Assembly (NCBI RefSeq): GCF_016464705.1
Contig: NZ_JAEHOB010000009.1
Coordinates: 155,639 to 219,638, forward strand
DNA: 64,000 nucleotides
Reading direction: 5' to 3'
Source: Qaidamihabitans albus
GTDB lineage: Bacteria > Actinomycetota > Actinomycetes > Mycobacteriales > Pseudonocardiaceae
Each line of letters opens with the position of its first letter. The stretch's first letter is position 1. Positions 28,737 to 39,511 of this stretch are shown here, one piece after another. The position numbers and the translations under genes are program-made. Under the pieces are notes generated by a model. The model did no database searches, was not told the origin of the DNA, and was given only the letters and a program-made list of their open reading frames with translations.

Positions 28737-30262
28737 CACGACGCTGGAACAACCCGTTGCGGGACCCCCGCGACAAGCGGCTGCCGCGGATCGCCGGACC
28801 GTCCAGCCTGGTGATCTTCGGCGTCACCGGGGACCTCTCCCGCAAGAAGCTGATGCCGGCGATCTACGACCTCGCACACCGTGGACTGCTGCCCGCCGGC
28901 TTCTCCCTGATCGGCTTCGCCCGCCGCGAATGGGAGCACCAGGACTTCGGCGAGCAGGTGCACGACGCGGTCGCCGAGCACGCCCGCACCCCGTTCCGGG
29001 AGTCGGTGTGGAACCGGCTCGCCGAGGGCATCCGGTTCGTGCAGGGCTCCTTCGACGACGACGACGCCTTCGACCGTCTCGCGCAGACGGTGAAGGACCT
29101 CGACGCCGAGCGCGGCACGGGCGGCAACACGGCGTTCTACCTCTCCATCCCGCCATGGGCCTTTCCCGTGGTCACCAAGCAGCTCGCGCGTTGCGGGCTC
29201 GCCGAGTCCAGCGAGGACGTCTGGCGCCGGGTCGTCATCGAGAAGCCGTTCGGGCACGACCTGACCAGCGCCAAGGAGCTCAACGCGGTCGTCAACGACG
29301 TGTTCCCCGAGGAGTCGGTGTTCCGCATCGACCACTACCTCGGCAAGGAGACCGTGCAGAACATCCTGGCGCTGCGCTTCGCGAACCAGATGTTCGAGCC
29401 GATCTGGAACGCCAACTACGTCGACCACGTGCAGATCACGATGGCCGAGGACATCGGTCTCGGCGGCCGGGCGGGCTACTACGAGGGCATCGGCGCCGCT
29501 CGTGACGTCATCCAGAACCACCTGCTGCAACTGCTCGCGTTCACCGCGATGGAGGAGCCCGGCTCGTTCGCGCCGAAGGCCCTGCGCGCGGAGAAGGTCA
29601 AGGTTCTCGGCGCCACCAAGCCGGTGGAACCGCTCGACGAGACCACAGCGCGGGGCCAGTACACGGGCGGCTGGCAGGGCGGCAAGAAGGTGGTGGGCCT
29701 GCTTCAGGAGGCGGGCTTCGCCAAGGACTCGATCACCGAGACCTACGCCGCGGTGACCCTCGAGGTGCAGAACCGGCGCTGGGCCGGGGTGCCGTTCTAC
29801 CTGCGCACCGGCAAGCGGCTCGGCCGCAGGGTGACCGAGGTGGCGGTGGTGTTCAAGCGCGCGCCGCACCTGCCGTTCGACACCACCTCGACCGAGGAAC
29901 TCGGCCAGAACGCGCTGGTCATCCGGGTGCAACCGGACGAGGGCGTGACGATGCGGTTCGGTTCCAAGGTTCCCGGCACCACGATGGAGGTCCGGGACGT
30001 CACGATGGACTTCGGCTACGGGCACTCGTTCACCGAGTCCTCGCCGGAGGCCTACGAGCGCCTCATCCTCGACGTCCTGCTCGGCGAGCCCTCGCTGTTC
30101 CCGGTGAACGAGGAGGTCGAGCTGTCCTGGCAGATCCTCGATCCCATTCTCGAGCACTGGGCGAAGCGCGGCGCTCCCGAGCCCTACCAGCCCGGTTCCT
30201 GGGGACCACCGTCGGCGGAGGACATGCTCACCCGCAGCGGCCGGCACTGGCGGCGCCCGTGA
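28733..30262 (+). CDS. zwf: glucose-6-phosphate 1-dehydrogenase
   Basis: 509-aa NADP-dependent dehydrogenase, entry step of the oxidative pentose phosphate pathway. Rossmann motif FGVTGDLSRKKLMPAIYDLA, substrate-binding RIDHYLGKETVQN with catalytic His region, and EKPFGHDL are present. ATG at 28733 overlaps the pgi stop (ATGA). An open frame extends upstream of the ATG but is just antiphase pgi sequence. Next gene opcA encodes its activator. Confidence 0.97.
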   Translation: MTRRWNNPLRDPRDKRLPRIAGPSSLVIFGVTGDLSRKKLMPAIYDLAHRGLLPAGFSLIGFARREWEHQDFGEQVHDAVAEHARTPFRESVWNRLAEGIRFVQGSFDDDDAFDRLAQTVKDLDAERGTGGNTAFYLSIPPWAFPVVTKQLARCGLAESSEDVWRRVVIEKPFGHDLTSAKELNAVVNDVFPEESVFRIDHYLGKETVQNILALRFANQMFEPIWNANYVDHVQITMAEDIGLGGRAGYYEGIGAARDVIQNHLLQLLAFTAMEEPGSFAPKALRAEKVKVLGATKPVEPLDETTARGQYTGGWQGGKKVVGLLQEAGFAKDSITETYAAVTLEVQNRRWAGVPFYLRTGKRLGRRVTEVAVVFKRAPHLPFDTTSTEELGQNALVIRVQPDEGVTMRFGSKVPGTTMEVRDVTMDFGYGHSFTESSPEAYERLILDVLLGEPSLFPVNEEVELSWQILDPILEHWAKRGAPEPYQPGSWGPPSAEDMLTRSGRHWRRP

Positions 30263-30287
30263 CAGTTCGTGCAGACAGGAGGCGTCC

Positions 30288-31286
30288 GTGATCATCGACC
30301 TGCCCTCGACCACCACCTCGCAGCTGAACAAGAAGCTGGTGGAGCTGCGTGAACGCGGTGGCGCGGTGGCGCTCGGCCGGGTGCTCACCCTGGTGATCGC
30401 CGCGGAGGACGACGACCAGCTCGAGGAGGCCATCGACGCGGCCAACGAGGCCAGCCGCGAGCACCCGTCGCGGGTGATCGTCGTGGCCAAGGGATCGCGC
30501 ACGGCGGCGCCCCGGATCGACGGCCAGATCCGCGTGGGCGGTGACGCCGGCGCGAGCGAGGTGATCGTGCTGCGGCTCTACGGCCCGCTGGCCATCCAGG
30601 GGCAGAGCGCGGTCGTGCCGCTGCTGCTGCCCGACGCCCCGATCGTGACGTGGTGGCCGGGTGGCGGCCCGAAGGCGCCTGCCAAGGACCAGCTCGGCCA
30701 GCTCGCGCAGCGCCGGATCACCGACTCGGCGGCGGAGCGCAACCCGATCCGGGCGCTGACGGCCCGGAGCAGGTCCTACACCGACGGCGACACCGACCTG
30801 GCGTGGACCCGGCTCACGAACTGGCGGGCGCAGCTCGTGTCCGCACTGGACCTGCCGCCGTTCGACCGGATCACCGGGGCGTCGGTGACCGGCGAGGCCG
30901 ACTCACCGTCCACCGAGCTGCTCGCCGGCTGGCTCGCCGAGTACCTGAAGGTGCCCGTGAAGCGGGTGAAGACCTCGAGCGCGCAGGGGATCGTGTCGGT
31001 GGCGATGGAACGCCGCTCGGGCACCATCGAGCTCACCAGGCCCGACGGCCGGACCGGCACGCTCACCCAGCCGAACCAGCCAACGCGACGGATCGCGCTG
31101 CAACGCCGCGACACCAGGGACTGCCTGATCGAGGAACTGCGCAGGCTCGACCCGGATGAGGTCTACGAGGCGGCGCTCAACGGGCTGGGCAAGCTCAGCA
31201 CCCGCAGGAAGGCCGGCACGGGAACGAAGAGCACCGGCACGAGAAGCGCCGCCGCGAAGAAGACGGCCACGAAGAGCAAGGCATGA
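30288..31286 (+). CDS. opcA: glucose-6-phosphate dehydrogenase assembly protein OpcA
   Basis: 332-aa cytoplasmic protein needed for full activity of the actinobacterial/cyanobacterial Zwf. Characteristic stretches: AEDDDQLEEAIDAANEASRE, LYGPLAIQGQSAVVPLLLPD and TWWPG. The last 30 residues are a Lys/Thr/Ser-rich tail (about ten lysines), probably disordered; this is unlike the well-conserved core. GTG start 30288. 25 nt after zwf and 32 nt before pgl. Confidence 0.94.
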   Translation: MIIDLPSTTTSQLNKKLVELRERGGAVALGRVLTLVIAAEDDDQLEEAIDAANEASREHPSRVIVVAKGSRTAAPRIDGQIRVGGDAGASEVIVLRLYGPLAIQGQSAVVPLLLPDAPIVTWWPGGGPKAPAKDQLGQLAQRRITDSAAERNPIRALTARSRSYTDGDTDLAWTRLTNWRAQLVSALDLPPFDRITGASVTGEADSPSTELLAGWLAEYLKVPVKRVKTSSAQGIVSVAMERRSGTIELTRPDGRTGTLTQPNQPTRRIALQRRDTRDCLIEELRRLDPDEVYEAALNGLGKLSTRRKAGTGTKSTGTRSAAAKKTATKSKA

Positions 31287-31318
31287 ACAAACCTGCACGC
31301 GGAGCCAGGTGACAGAAC

Positions 31319-32098
31319 ATGAGCACGTCCGAGGTACTGGTCTACTCCGACGGCGACCTGCTGGCCGCCGCCTGCGCCGCGCGGCTGGTCACGCGCCTGG
31401 TGGATCTCCAGGCGGCCAAGGGCTCGGCTTCGCTGGTGCTGACCGGCGGCGGTACCGGCATCGCGATCCTGGAGCAGTTGCGCTCCTCCCCCGCCCGCGA
31501 CGCCGTCGACTGGTCGCGGCTGGACCTGTACTGGGGTGACGAGCGGTTCGTCCCGGCCGGCGATGACGAGCGCAACGAGAAGCAGGCCCGCGAGGCGCTG
31601 CTGGACCACGTGCCGGTGGACCCGGCGCGGGTGTACCCGATGGCCCCCTCCGACGGCGAGTACGGCGACGACCCGGACGCGGCCGCCGCAGCGTACGCGG
31701 ACCTGCTCGCCGCCAACGCCCAGCCCGAGGACCACGCCGCCGTGCCGACGTTCGACGTCATGCTGCTCGGTCTCGGCGGCGAGGGGCACACGGCGTCGAT
31801 CTTCCCGGAGTCGCCCGCGGCGTACGAGACGGAGCGTTCGGTGGTCGCCGTCCGCAACTGCCCGAAACCCCCGCCGACCCGTATCTCGCTGACCTTCCCG
31901 GCGATCCGCCAGGCGGCCGAGGTGTGGCTGGCGACCACGGGCGAGGGGAAGGCCGACGCGGTGGCCCTCGCGCTCGCCGGGGCCGGTGAGGTGCAGATCC
32001 CGGTGGCCGGTGCGCGTGGGCAGCGGCGGACGCTGTGGCTGCTCGACAAGGCCGCCGCGGGCAAGCTCGGCACCACGTACCGGTCGCCCCGGGTCTAG
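31319..32098 (+). CDS. pgl: 6-phosphogluconolactonase
   Basis: 259-aa lactonase of the DevB/SOL family, hydrolysing 6-phosphogluconolactone to 6-phosphogluconate. Motifs: SLVLTGGGTGIAILEQL, WGDERFVPAGDDERNEKQ and MLLGLGGEGHTASIFPES. Last gene of the pentose phosphate operon, followed 12 nt later by a perfect 21-bp inverted repeat (32111-32162) that looks like its terminator. Confidence 0.96.
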   Translation: MSTSEVLVYSDGDLLAAACAARLVTRLVDLQAAKGSASLVLTGGGTGIAILEQLRSSPARDAVDWSRLDLYWGDERFVPAGDDERNEKQAREALLDHVPVDPARVYPMAPSDGEYGDDPDAAAAAYADLLAANAQPEDHAAVPTFDVMLLGLGGEGHTASIFPESPAAYETERSVVAVRNCPKPPPTRISLTFPAIRQAAEVWLATTGEGKADAVALALAGAGEVQIPVAGARGQRRTLWLLDKAAAGKLGTTYRSPRV

Positions 32099-32110
32099 GA
32101 ACGCCTGGCC

Positions 32111-32162
32111 ACCCTCGTGAGTGTGAAACCGGGTTAGAACTCGGTTTCACACTCACGAGGGT
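32111..32162. repeat. family A inverted repeat, copy 2 (perfect 21-bp arms)
   Basis: Arms 32111-32131 and 32142-32162 are exact complements over 21 bp, beginning ACCCTCGTGAGTGTG, with a 10-base loop GGTTAGAACT. It is the best-preserved family A copy. It starts 12 nt after the pgl stop, the likely end of the tkt-pgl operon. No T-run follows, as is common for actinobacterial terminators. Confidence 0.85.
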
Positions 32163-32288
32163 GCGGCGCCGGCTCCGACCGCTTCCTCTGCTTTCCGTTG
32201 CAGTCGCACATTTCTGGCGCGAAAAGCGTCCCAATCCGCCCGGCATGACCTCTCATGGACAAGTCCACAAGACGAGAGGTCCATACCC

Positions 32289-33506
32289 ATGACCACAGAG
32301 GAACTCTCCATCCCCGGAGTTTCGGTCGGCGGCCCGGGCGCGGGGGCCGCCGACCACCCCCACCGGCGCCGAACCACCGCCGCGGCGCTGTCCGAGTACC
32401 TGCGGTCCCGCCGCCCGTATCTGCGTAAGCTCGCGCTCGACGCGCTCGTGATCGTGATCGCGGCACTCGACGTGTGGCTGGTCTTCCCGGAGGAGGCACC
32501 GACCTACTCCGTCGTACTCTCCGCGGCGAGTTGCGTCGCGCTGATCGCCCGCAGGTGGCTACCGTTCGCGGTCCTGCTGGCGACGGTCCCCGGCTTCCTC
32601 GCCGGCTGGGCTCAGCTCTCCGCGATGCTCGCCCTCGGCTACCTGGCGACCCGTAAGCAGATGCACTGGCAGACCTGGGTGGGCGCGGGCCTGATCTGGC
32701 TGTGCCGGTTCGTTCTCTGGCCGCTGCCCGAGTTCGCCCAGCTCGGCTGGCGGGAACACGCACTGGACGCGATCTACGGCGTCATCGTGGCGGGGATGCC
32801 GATCGCGATCGGTCTGCTCATCGGCGCCCGGACCGAGCTCTCGGCCCGGCTCGCCGAACTGGCTGCCAGCCGCGACCGGGAACGCCAGTTGCACGCCCAG
32901 GCCGTCCGCGCCGAGGAGCGGGCGCGGCTGGCCAGGGAGATGCACGACGTCGTTTCCCATGACATCACGCTGATCGCGATGCAGGCCGGCGCGCTTTCGG
33001 CCTCGAACACGAGCGGCGAGGCGCAGCGCACCGCACGAACCATCCGGCGGCTCAGTACGCACACGCTCGAGGAACTCCGCGCGCTGGTCGGCGTGCTGCG
33101 TTCGGGAGCCGAGCCGGACGGCCCGCAGCCGGAGATCAACGACCTGCACACGCTCATCCGCGATGCTGACGTGCCGGTCCAGCTCTCGGTGGAGCACCTG
33201 CCTGAGGCGCTGCCCCCGAAGGTCTCCGCGGCCGCCTACCGGACCGTGCAGGAATGCCTGACCAACGTGCACAAGCACGCCCCTGGCGCGACGGCGTTCG
33301 TGCGGATCAGCGGCGACCGCGACGGCATCTCCATCGAGGTGCGCAACGACCGGGCACGCCAGCGGCCCGCCGGCGAACTGCCATCGGGCGGGCACGGCCT
33401 CGCCGGACTGGCCGAGCGCGCCGAGCTACTCGGCGGCACCTTCGAGACGGAGCCGACCGAGGACGGCGGATTCCGGGTGAGCGCCCGTTACCCGGTCGCC
33501 ACCTGA
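32289..33506 (+). CDS. orphan NarL-type sensor histidine kinase
   Basis: 405-aa membrane kinase. The cytoplasmic N-terminal 45 residues are followed by about five hydrophobic helices (residues 46-180), a short coiled linker, HisKA_3 with His near 219 (RARLAREMHDVVSHDITLIA) and HATPase_c (VQECLTNVHKHAPGAT, GGHGLAGLAERAELLGG, terminal FRVSARYPV). All kinase motifs look intact. No response regulator gene adjoins it: the next gene is convergent rbpA. ATG at 32289; 190-nt gap before it contains repeat copy A2 and presumably its promoter. Signal unknown. Confidence 0.9.
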   Translation: MTTEELSIPGVSVGGPGAGAADHPHRRRTTAAALSEYLRSRRPYLRKLALDALVIVIAALDVWLVFPEEAPTYSVVLSAASCVALIARRWLPFAVLLATVPGFLAGWAQLSAMLALGYLATRKQMHWQTWVGAGLIWLCRFVLWPLPEFAQLGWREHALDAIYGVIVAGMPIAIGLLIGARTELSARLAELAASRDRERQLHAQAVRAEERARLAREMHDVVSHDITLIAMQAGALSASNTSGEAQRTARTIRRLSTHTLEELRALVGVLRSGAEPDGPQPEINDLHTLIRDADVPVQLSVEHLPEALPPKVSAAAYRTVQECLTNVHKHAPGATAFVRISGDRDGISIEVRNDRARQRPAGELPSGGHGLAGLAERAELLGGTFETEPTEDGGFRVSARYPVAT

Positions 33507-33558
33507 GCGTCCGGGCCCGCCTGCTCCGCCCACGCGGTGCGGGCGGGCCTGGTCACCT

Positions 33559-33604
33559 GTCGTGAATGCGTACGCGAGTTAGAACACTGCTACGCACTCA
33601 CGAC
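33559..33604. repeat. family A inverted repeat, copy 3
   Basis: Arms GTCGTGAATGCGTA (33559-33572) and TACGCACTCACGAC (33591-33604) pair at 13 of 14 positions; outer CACC/GGTG bases extend it. The loop has CGAGTTAGAACACTG, the core shared with other copies. It lies between the convergent kinase and rbpA genes, a good place for a bidirectional terminator. Confidence 0.8.
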
Positions 33605-33618
33605 CGGTGGCCTGCGGC

Positions 33619-33960
33619 TCAGACCTCTCGGCGCTTGCGCAGCCGCTCCAGCGCCTCGGCCAGGATGGCCTCGCCGTCGGCGTCGCTGCGGCGCTCCTTC
33701 ACATAGGCCAGGTGGGTCTTGTACGGCTCCGTGCGCGGAGCCGAGGGCGGGTTCTGCTCGTCCTGCCCGCCCGGCAGGCCGCAGCGCGGGCAGTCCCACT
33801 CCTCCGGAACATCGGCCTCCATCGAGAACGACACCCTGGTCACGTGCCCGTTGGCGCACCAGTAGGAGATCCGTCGCCGCGGCGCCGACTCTCCCCGCTC
33901 CGTTTCGCCCGACGGACCGGCACCGACTCTCGTGCCTCGAATCGCGTTACCGCCAACCAT
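33619..33960 (-). CDS. rbpA: RNA polymerase-binding protein RbpA
   Basis: 113-aa actinobacteria-specific RNA polymerase-binding protein that stabilises holoenzyme with the principal sigma factor. Starts MVGGNAIRGTRVGAGPSGE (typical RbpA tail), then a zinc-type core with cysteines in YWCANGHVTRV and WDCPRCGLPGG (Cys-x-n-Cys-x2-Cys), and the sigma-interaction end TEPYKTHLAYVKERRSDADG. ATG at 33960 with GAGGA upstream. 54 nt downstream of secG, possibly with its own promoter. Confidence 0.97.
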   Translation of the reverse strand: MVGGNAIRGTRVGAGPSGETERGESAPRRRISYWCANGHVTRVSFSMEADVPEEWDCPRCGLPGGQDEQNPPSAPRTEPYKTHLAYVKERRSDADGEAILAEALERLRKRREV

Positions 33961-34014
33961 GAATCCTCACACCCACCAGAGAGTTGACGTACCCCGTCAG
34001 GCACGCCGCTACCA

Positions 34015-34245
34015 TCAGATCTTCAGCAGCAGACCCAGACCGACAATGGCGATCGCCCACACGGCACCGAGACCCAGGGTGATCCGGTCGAGGTTCTTCT
34101 CGGCCACGCTCGAACCGGCCAGGCTCGACTGCGTACCGCCACCGAACAGCGACGACAGCCCGCCGCCGCGACCGCGGTGCAGCAACACAGCGCCGATCAG
34201 GAACACGCTGGACGCGATCAACAGGATTTGCAGGAACAGCTTCAT
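34015..34245 (-). CDS. secG: preprotein translocase subunit SecG
   Basis: 76-aa inner-membrane protein of the Sec translocon. Two hydrophobic helices (LFLQILLIASSVFLIGAVLL and TLGLGAVWAIAIVGLGLLL) flank the glycine-rich cytoplasmic loop HRGRGGGLSSLFGGGTQSS. Start MKLFLQILL is typical. It follows tpiA by 56 nt in the conserved gap-pgk-tpiA-secG order. Confidence 0.95.
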   Translation of the reverse strand: MKLFLQILLIASSVFLIGAVLLHRGRGGGLSSLFGGGTQSSLAGSSVAEKNLDRITLGLGAVWAIAIVGLGLLLKI

Positions 34246-34301
34246 GTCATCCTCTGTACTGCGGGTGGCGGAGAGACCAGACTAGCGGGTCTCCGACGTC
34301 A

Positions 34302-35086
<785 letters not shown>

Positions 35087-35087
<1 letters not shown>

Positions 35088-36319
35088 CACTCCCCCTCGT
35101 CCAGGACGGCGACCCCGGGCAGTTCCTTGCCCTCGAGGTACTCCAGCGACGCACCGCCGCCGGTCGAGATGTGCGAGAAGCCGTCATCGGGCAGGCCGAG
35201 CGCCCGCACGGCCGCGGCCGAGTCACCGCCGCCGACCACACTGAACGCCGCCGAGTCGGCGATCGCCCTGGCGACGCCGCGGGTGCCCTCGGCGAAGGGC
35301 GCCATCTCGAACACGCCCATCGGGCCGTTCCAGAAGATCGTCCTCGCGTTGGCAACCGCCGCGGCGAACTCGCGCACGCTCTCGGGGCCGATGTCCAGGC
35401 CCAGCCAGCCCTCGCCGATACCGTCGACGGCCACCGTGCGCGTGTTCGCGTCCGCCGCGAACGCGTCCGCGGCCACGACGTCGACGGGCAGGACGAGCTT
35501 GCCACCCGCCTCGCCCAGCAGCCGCTCGCAGGTACCGATCATGTCCCGCTCCAGCAGCGAACCGCCCACGTCGTGGCCCTGCGCCGCGAGGAACGTGAAG
35601 CACATTCCGCCGCCGACCAGCAGCCGGTCGACCTTGGGCAGCAGCGCCTCGATCACCGCGAGCTTGTCGGAGACCTTCGAGCCGCCGAGGACGACGGTGT
35701 AGGGCCGCTGCGGGTCGCCGGTGAGCGTGGTCAGGACCTCCAGCTCCGCCAGCACCAGTCCGCCTGCGTAGGCGGGCAGTGCCCGCGCGACCTCGTACAC
35801 CGAGGCCTGCTTGCGGTGCACCACGCCGAAGCCGTCGGACACGAAAGCGCCGCCGGGACCGGCGAGCGCGGCCAGCTCGGCGGCCAGCTCGGCCCGCTCG
35901 TCCGCCGACTTGCTCGTCTCCCGTGGATCGAAGCGGACGTTCTCCAGCAGCGCGACCTGGCCGTCGGCGAGCCCGCCGACGGCGGCTTCGGCCTGTTCGC
36001 CGACGACGGTCCCGGCCAGTGTCACGTTCGCACCGAGCAGCTCACCGAGCCGGCGGGCCACGGGTGCCAGGGAGAACTTCTCCTCCGGGGCACCCTTGGG
36101 CCGGCCGAGGTGCGCCGTGACGATCACCTTCGCACCGGCCTCGGCCAGGCGCCTGATCGTGGGCAGCGCCGCGCGCACGCGGCCGTCGTCGGTGATCCGG
36201 CGCTGCCGGGGCGTTTCCGGATCGTCGTCGCCGAGCGGGACGTTGAGGTCGGAGCGCACGAGTACGCGCCTGCCCGCAACGCCCTCGCCCAGCAGGTCGT
36301 CGAGTGTCTTCACCGCCAT
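35087..36319 (-). CDS. pgk: phosphoglycerate kinase
   Basis: 410-aa glycolytic kinase making ATP from 1,3-bisphosphoglycerate. Signature [14 protein letters not shown], substrate segment [18 protein letters not shown] and nucleotide-binding end [17 protein letters not shown] with [20 protein letters not shown]. The ATG at 36319 has gap ending 3 nt upstream, so the two are co-translated. Confidence 0.98.
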
Positions 36320-36322
36320 GGC

Positions 36323-37381
<1,059 letters not shown>

Positions 37382-37485
37382 TCAGGGCCCAACCCTAGCG
37401 TGCTGGCCTGGGCGTATCGGCATACCCCACGGGAGACCCGCCCCACGCTGGACCTTTGGGCGAATCGATCAAGATGAGAGCGCGA

Positions 37486-38673
37486 TCACGGCCCCGCGAG
37501 CTCCTTCTCGAGCGGTGTCCGGAACCGTGGCACCACCCGGACGCCGCCGAGCCACCCGCCGAGCCGCTCCGCCGCCGCGCGTGCCGCGGCCGCTGTCTCG
37601 GTGCCGACGTCCTCCAGCAGGCGGACCACCACCTCGCCGTCCGGTCGCTGTGCCCAGCCGCCGATGATCCGGCCGTCGCTCCAGACGGCAGGGCCGATGT
37701 TGCCGGTGCGGTCGAACAGCGCCGCCCGGTGCTCGCCGAGGAACCAGTCCCGCCCGGCCCAGCCCATCGGCGTCGGGTCGAGGGCGGGCAGCAGCGCCAC
37801 CCACGGCCGCGGCGCGGCGACCGGCTCCAGGTCGTCCGGCAGGACGACGCCGGGCTCACCGTCGAGATCGACCTCGGCCGGTCCGACATCGGCGAGCGCC
37901 TTCTTCACCTGGCCGCCGGTCCAGCCGCTCCACCAGCGCAGGTCGCTCACCGGGGCGGGCCCGAAGGCTCGCAGCCAGCACCGCGCCAGTTCCGCCCTCG
38001 CGGCCTCCGGCGACCACTCGGCGAGCTCGCCGCCCAGCCAGTCCCGCGTCGCCGACCATTCGTACCGGGTGCTCAGCCACGAGCCGCGCGGGCGGCCCCG
38101 CACGATCCGGCCGTCCACCGCGAGCTGGAACAGCACTCGGTTGGTGAGGTAGGGCTGGGACTCGTAAGCCTTGCCCTCCGCCATCAACAGCTGCGTCCGC
38201 AGCCGCGGCTCGTCCTCGGCGAGCTGCTGCGCACCCGCGCTGCCCCGGGCGGCCAGCGCGTGGACCGTGCTGTCCTCCACCTCGCGCAGCCAGCCGTCCA
38301 GGTCGGTTCCGGCGGGCAGGCCCGCGGTGCCGAGATGCGCCAGCAGCAGCCGCCGCTGCTTCCTCGCGATGTCCGCCGCGCAGCCGACCTGCACGGCGGG
38401 GGCCAGCTCGCGCGGGACGACGAACATCGTCCGCCGCATGCCGAGCAGCCGCAGCAGCGTGCGGTCGTCGTAGAGGGCTCGCTCCACCTCGGCGACCGCG
38501 GGCCGCCCGAGCCTGGCGGCAACCGCGAGGTGGACCGTGGCGGGGTCGGTGGCATGCAGGGCGACCAGGCTGTCGGCGGCCTCCTCCGGCGTAGCGGCCC
38601 GATGCTCCCCGGCGAGCCGGTGCCGGATGCCCAGCCGTGCCCTGCGCTCGTCCACGCCGATCTTCCGTCTCAT
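37486..38673 (-). CDS. winged-helix DNA-binding domain protein (HTH_42 / DUF1006 family)
   Basis: 395-aa cytoplasmic protein of the HTH_42 (YcaQ/AlkX-like) group. Family features: AADSLVALHATDPATVHLAVAARL at the N-terminus, RTMFVVPRELAPAV, a central winged-helix part and the C-terminal LLPALDPTPMGWAGRDWFLG with IGPAVWSDGRIIGGWAQR. Some relatives are DNA glycosylases acting on crosslinks or alkylated bases (AlkX/YcaQ, family knowledge); whether this one does is unknown. ATG at 38673; divergent from the LysE gene. Confidence 0.88.
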   Translation of the reverse strand: MRRKIGVDERRARLGIRHRLAGEHRAATPEEAADSLVALHATDPATVHLAVAARLGRPAVAEVERALYDDRTLLRLLGMRRTMFVVPRELAPAVQVGCAADIARKQRRLLLAHLGTAGLPAGTDLDGWLREVEDSTVHALAARGSAGAQQLAEDEPRLRTQLLMAEGKAYESQPYLTNRVLFQLAVDGRIVRGRPRGSWLSTRYEWSATRDWLGGELAEWSPEAARAELARCWLRAFGPAPVSDLRWWSGWTGGQVKKALADVGPAEVDLDGEPGVVLPDDLEPVAAPRPWVALLPALDPTPMGWAGRDWFLGEHRAALFDRTGNIGPAVWSDGRIIGGWAQRPDGEVVVRLLEDVGTETAAAARAAAERLGGWLGGVRVVPRFRTPLEKELAGP

Positions 38674-38774
38674 CGGCGAGTTCTACCACCGGGCACCGAC
38701 AGCGCCACTCCGGCGAAACGGCGAAAACGGCGAAAACGCTGCCGGCCTGCGCCGCGGACGTCCTATGGTGAGGC

Positions 38775-39425
38775 GTGGTCTCGCTCAGCCAGCTGGCCGG
38801 CTTCGCCGCGCTGACCTTCGTGATGATCGTCGTCCCCGGACCGAGCGTGCTGTTTGCCATCAGCCGGGCCCTGACGGTGGGCAGGCGCGACGCCCTGCTC
38901 AGCGTCGTCGGCAACGCCACGGGCGTGTACGTGCAGGTGGTGGCAGTCGCCTTCGGGCTCGGCGCACTGGTGGAGAGCTCGGCGGCGGTGTTCACCACGG
39001 TGAAGCTCGTCGGCGCAGGCTACCTCGTCTACCTCGGGGTGCAGGCGTGGCGGCACCGGCGGTCGCTCGCGGAGACGTTCCACACCGCCGTGTCCGCCAC
39101 CAGGGGGCGCACGGTGCGGGTGCTGCGCGACGGGTTCGTGGTGGGTTTCGCCAACCCGAAGTCGATCGTGTTCCTCGCCGCCGTGCTGCCGCAGTTCGTC
39201 GTCTACGGCAGCGGCTCGGTCACGGTGCAGATCCTGCTCCTGGGCATCCTGCTGCCCGCCATCGCGCTGATCTCGGACAGCGTGTGGGCGCTCGCGGCGG
39301 CCACCGCGCGCGCCTGGTTCGCACGCTCGCCCCGGCGGCTGGAGCTGATCGGTGGCGCGGGCGGGCTGATGATGATCGGCCTCGGCACCACGCTCGCGGT
39401 CACCGGCGGCCGCAACGACTCGTGA
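38775..39425 (+). CDS. LysE/RhtB family amino-acid exporter
   Basis: 216-aa membrane protein with about six helices. N-terminal LAGFAALTFVMIVVPGPSVL carries the family GPS/GP motif near residue 25, then FAISRALTVGRRDALLSVVG and GYLVYLGVQAW. Such proteins export lysine, threonine, homoserine or related compounds; substrate unknown. GTG at 38775. The final codons (NDS and TGA) are inside the left arm of repeat A4. Confidence 0.92.
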   Translation: MVSLSQLAGFAALTFVMIVVPGPSVLFAISRALTVGRRDALLSVVGNATGVYVQVVAVAFGLGALVESSAAVFTTVKLVGAGYLVYLGVQAWRHRRSLAETFHTAVSATRGRTVRVLRDGFVVGFANPKSIVFLAAVLPQFVVYGSGSVTVQILLLGILLPAIALISDSVWALAAATARAWFARSPRRLELIGGAGGLMMIGLGTTLAVTGGRNDS

Positions 39426-39511
39426 GTGCGTAAATGCTGTGCCGTGAAGCGGCGTCCCCAGGGGTGGCGGTCGGGCGACGGGTGGGCCTAACTCGGGTGC
39501 GCACTCACGAG
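39419..39511. repeat. family A inverted repeat, copy 4, expanded loop, containing both flanking stop codons
   Basis: Arms CTCGTGAGTGCG (39419-39430) and CGCACTCACGAG (39500-39511) are perfect complements over 12 bp. The spacer is 69 nt, about 45 nt longer than in other copies; the usual TAA-x-TG and CTAACTCG ends of the loop are kept at its edges. The LysE stop TGA (39423-39425) is inside the left arm and the SMC-like gene stop TAG (39488-39490) is inside the loop part CCTAACTC. Confidence 0.8.

Noticed and set aside
33537..33962. Plus-strand frame across rbpA as a gene
   Set aside because: Antisense to a well-conserved rbpA and passes through repeat A3; no conserved features.
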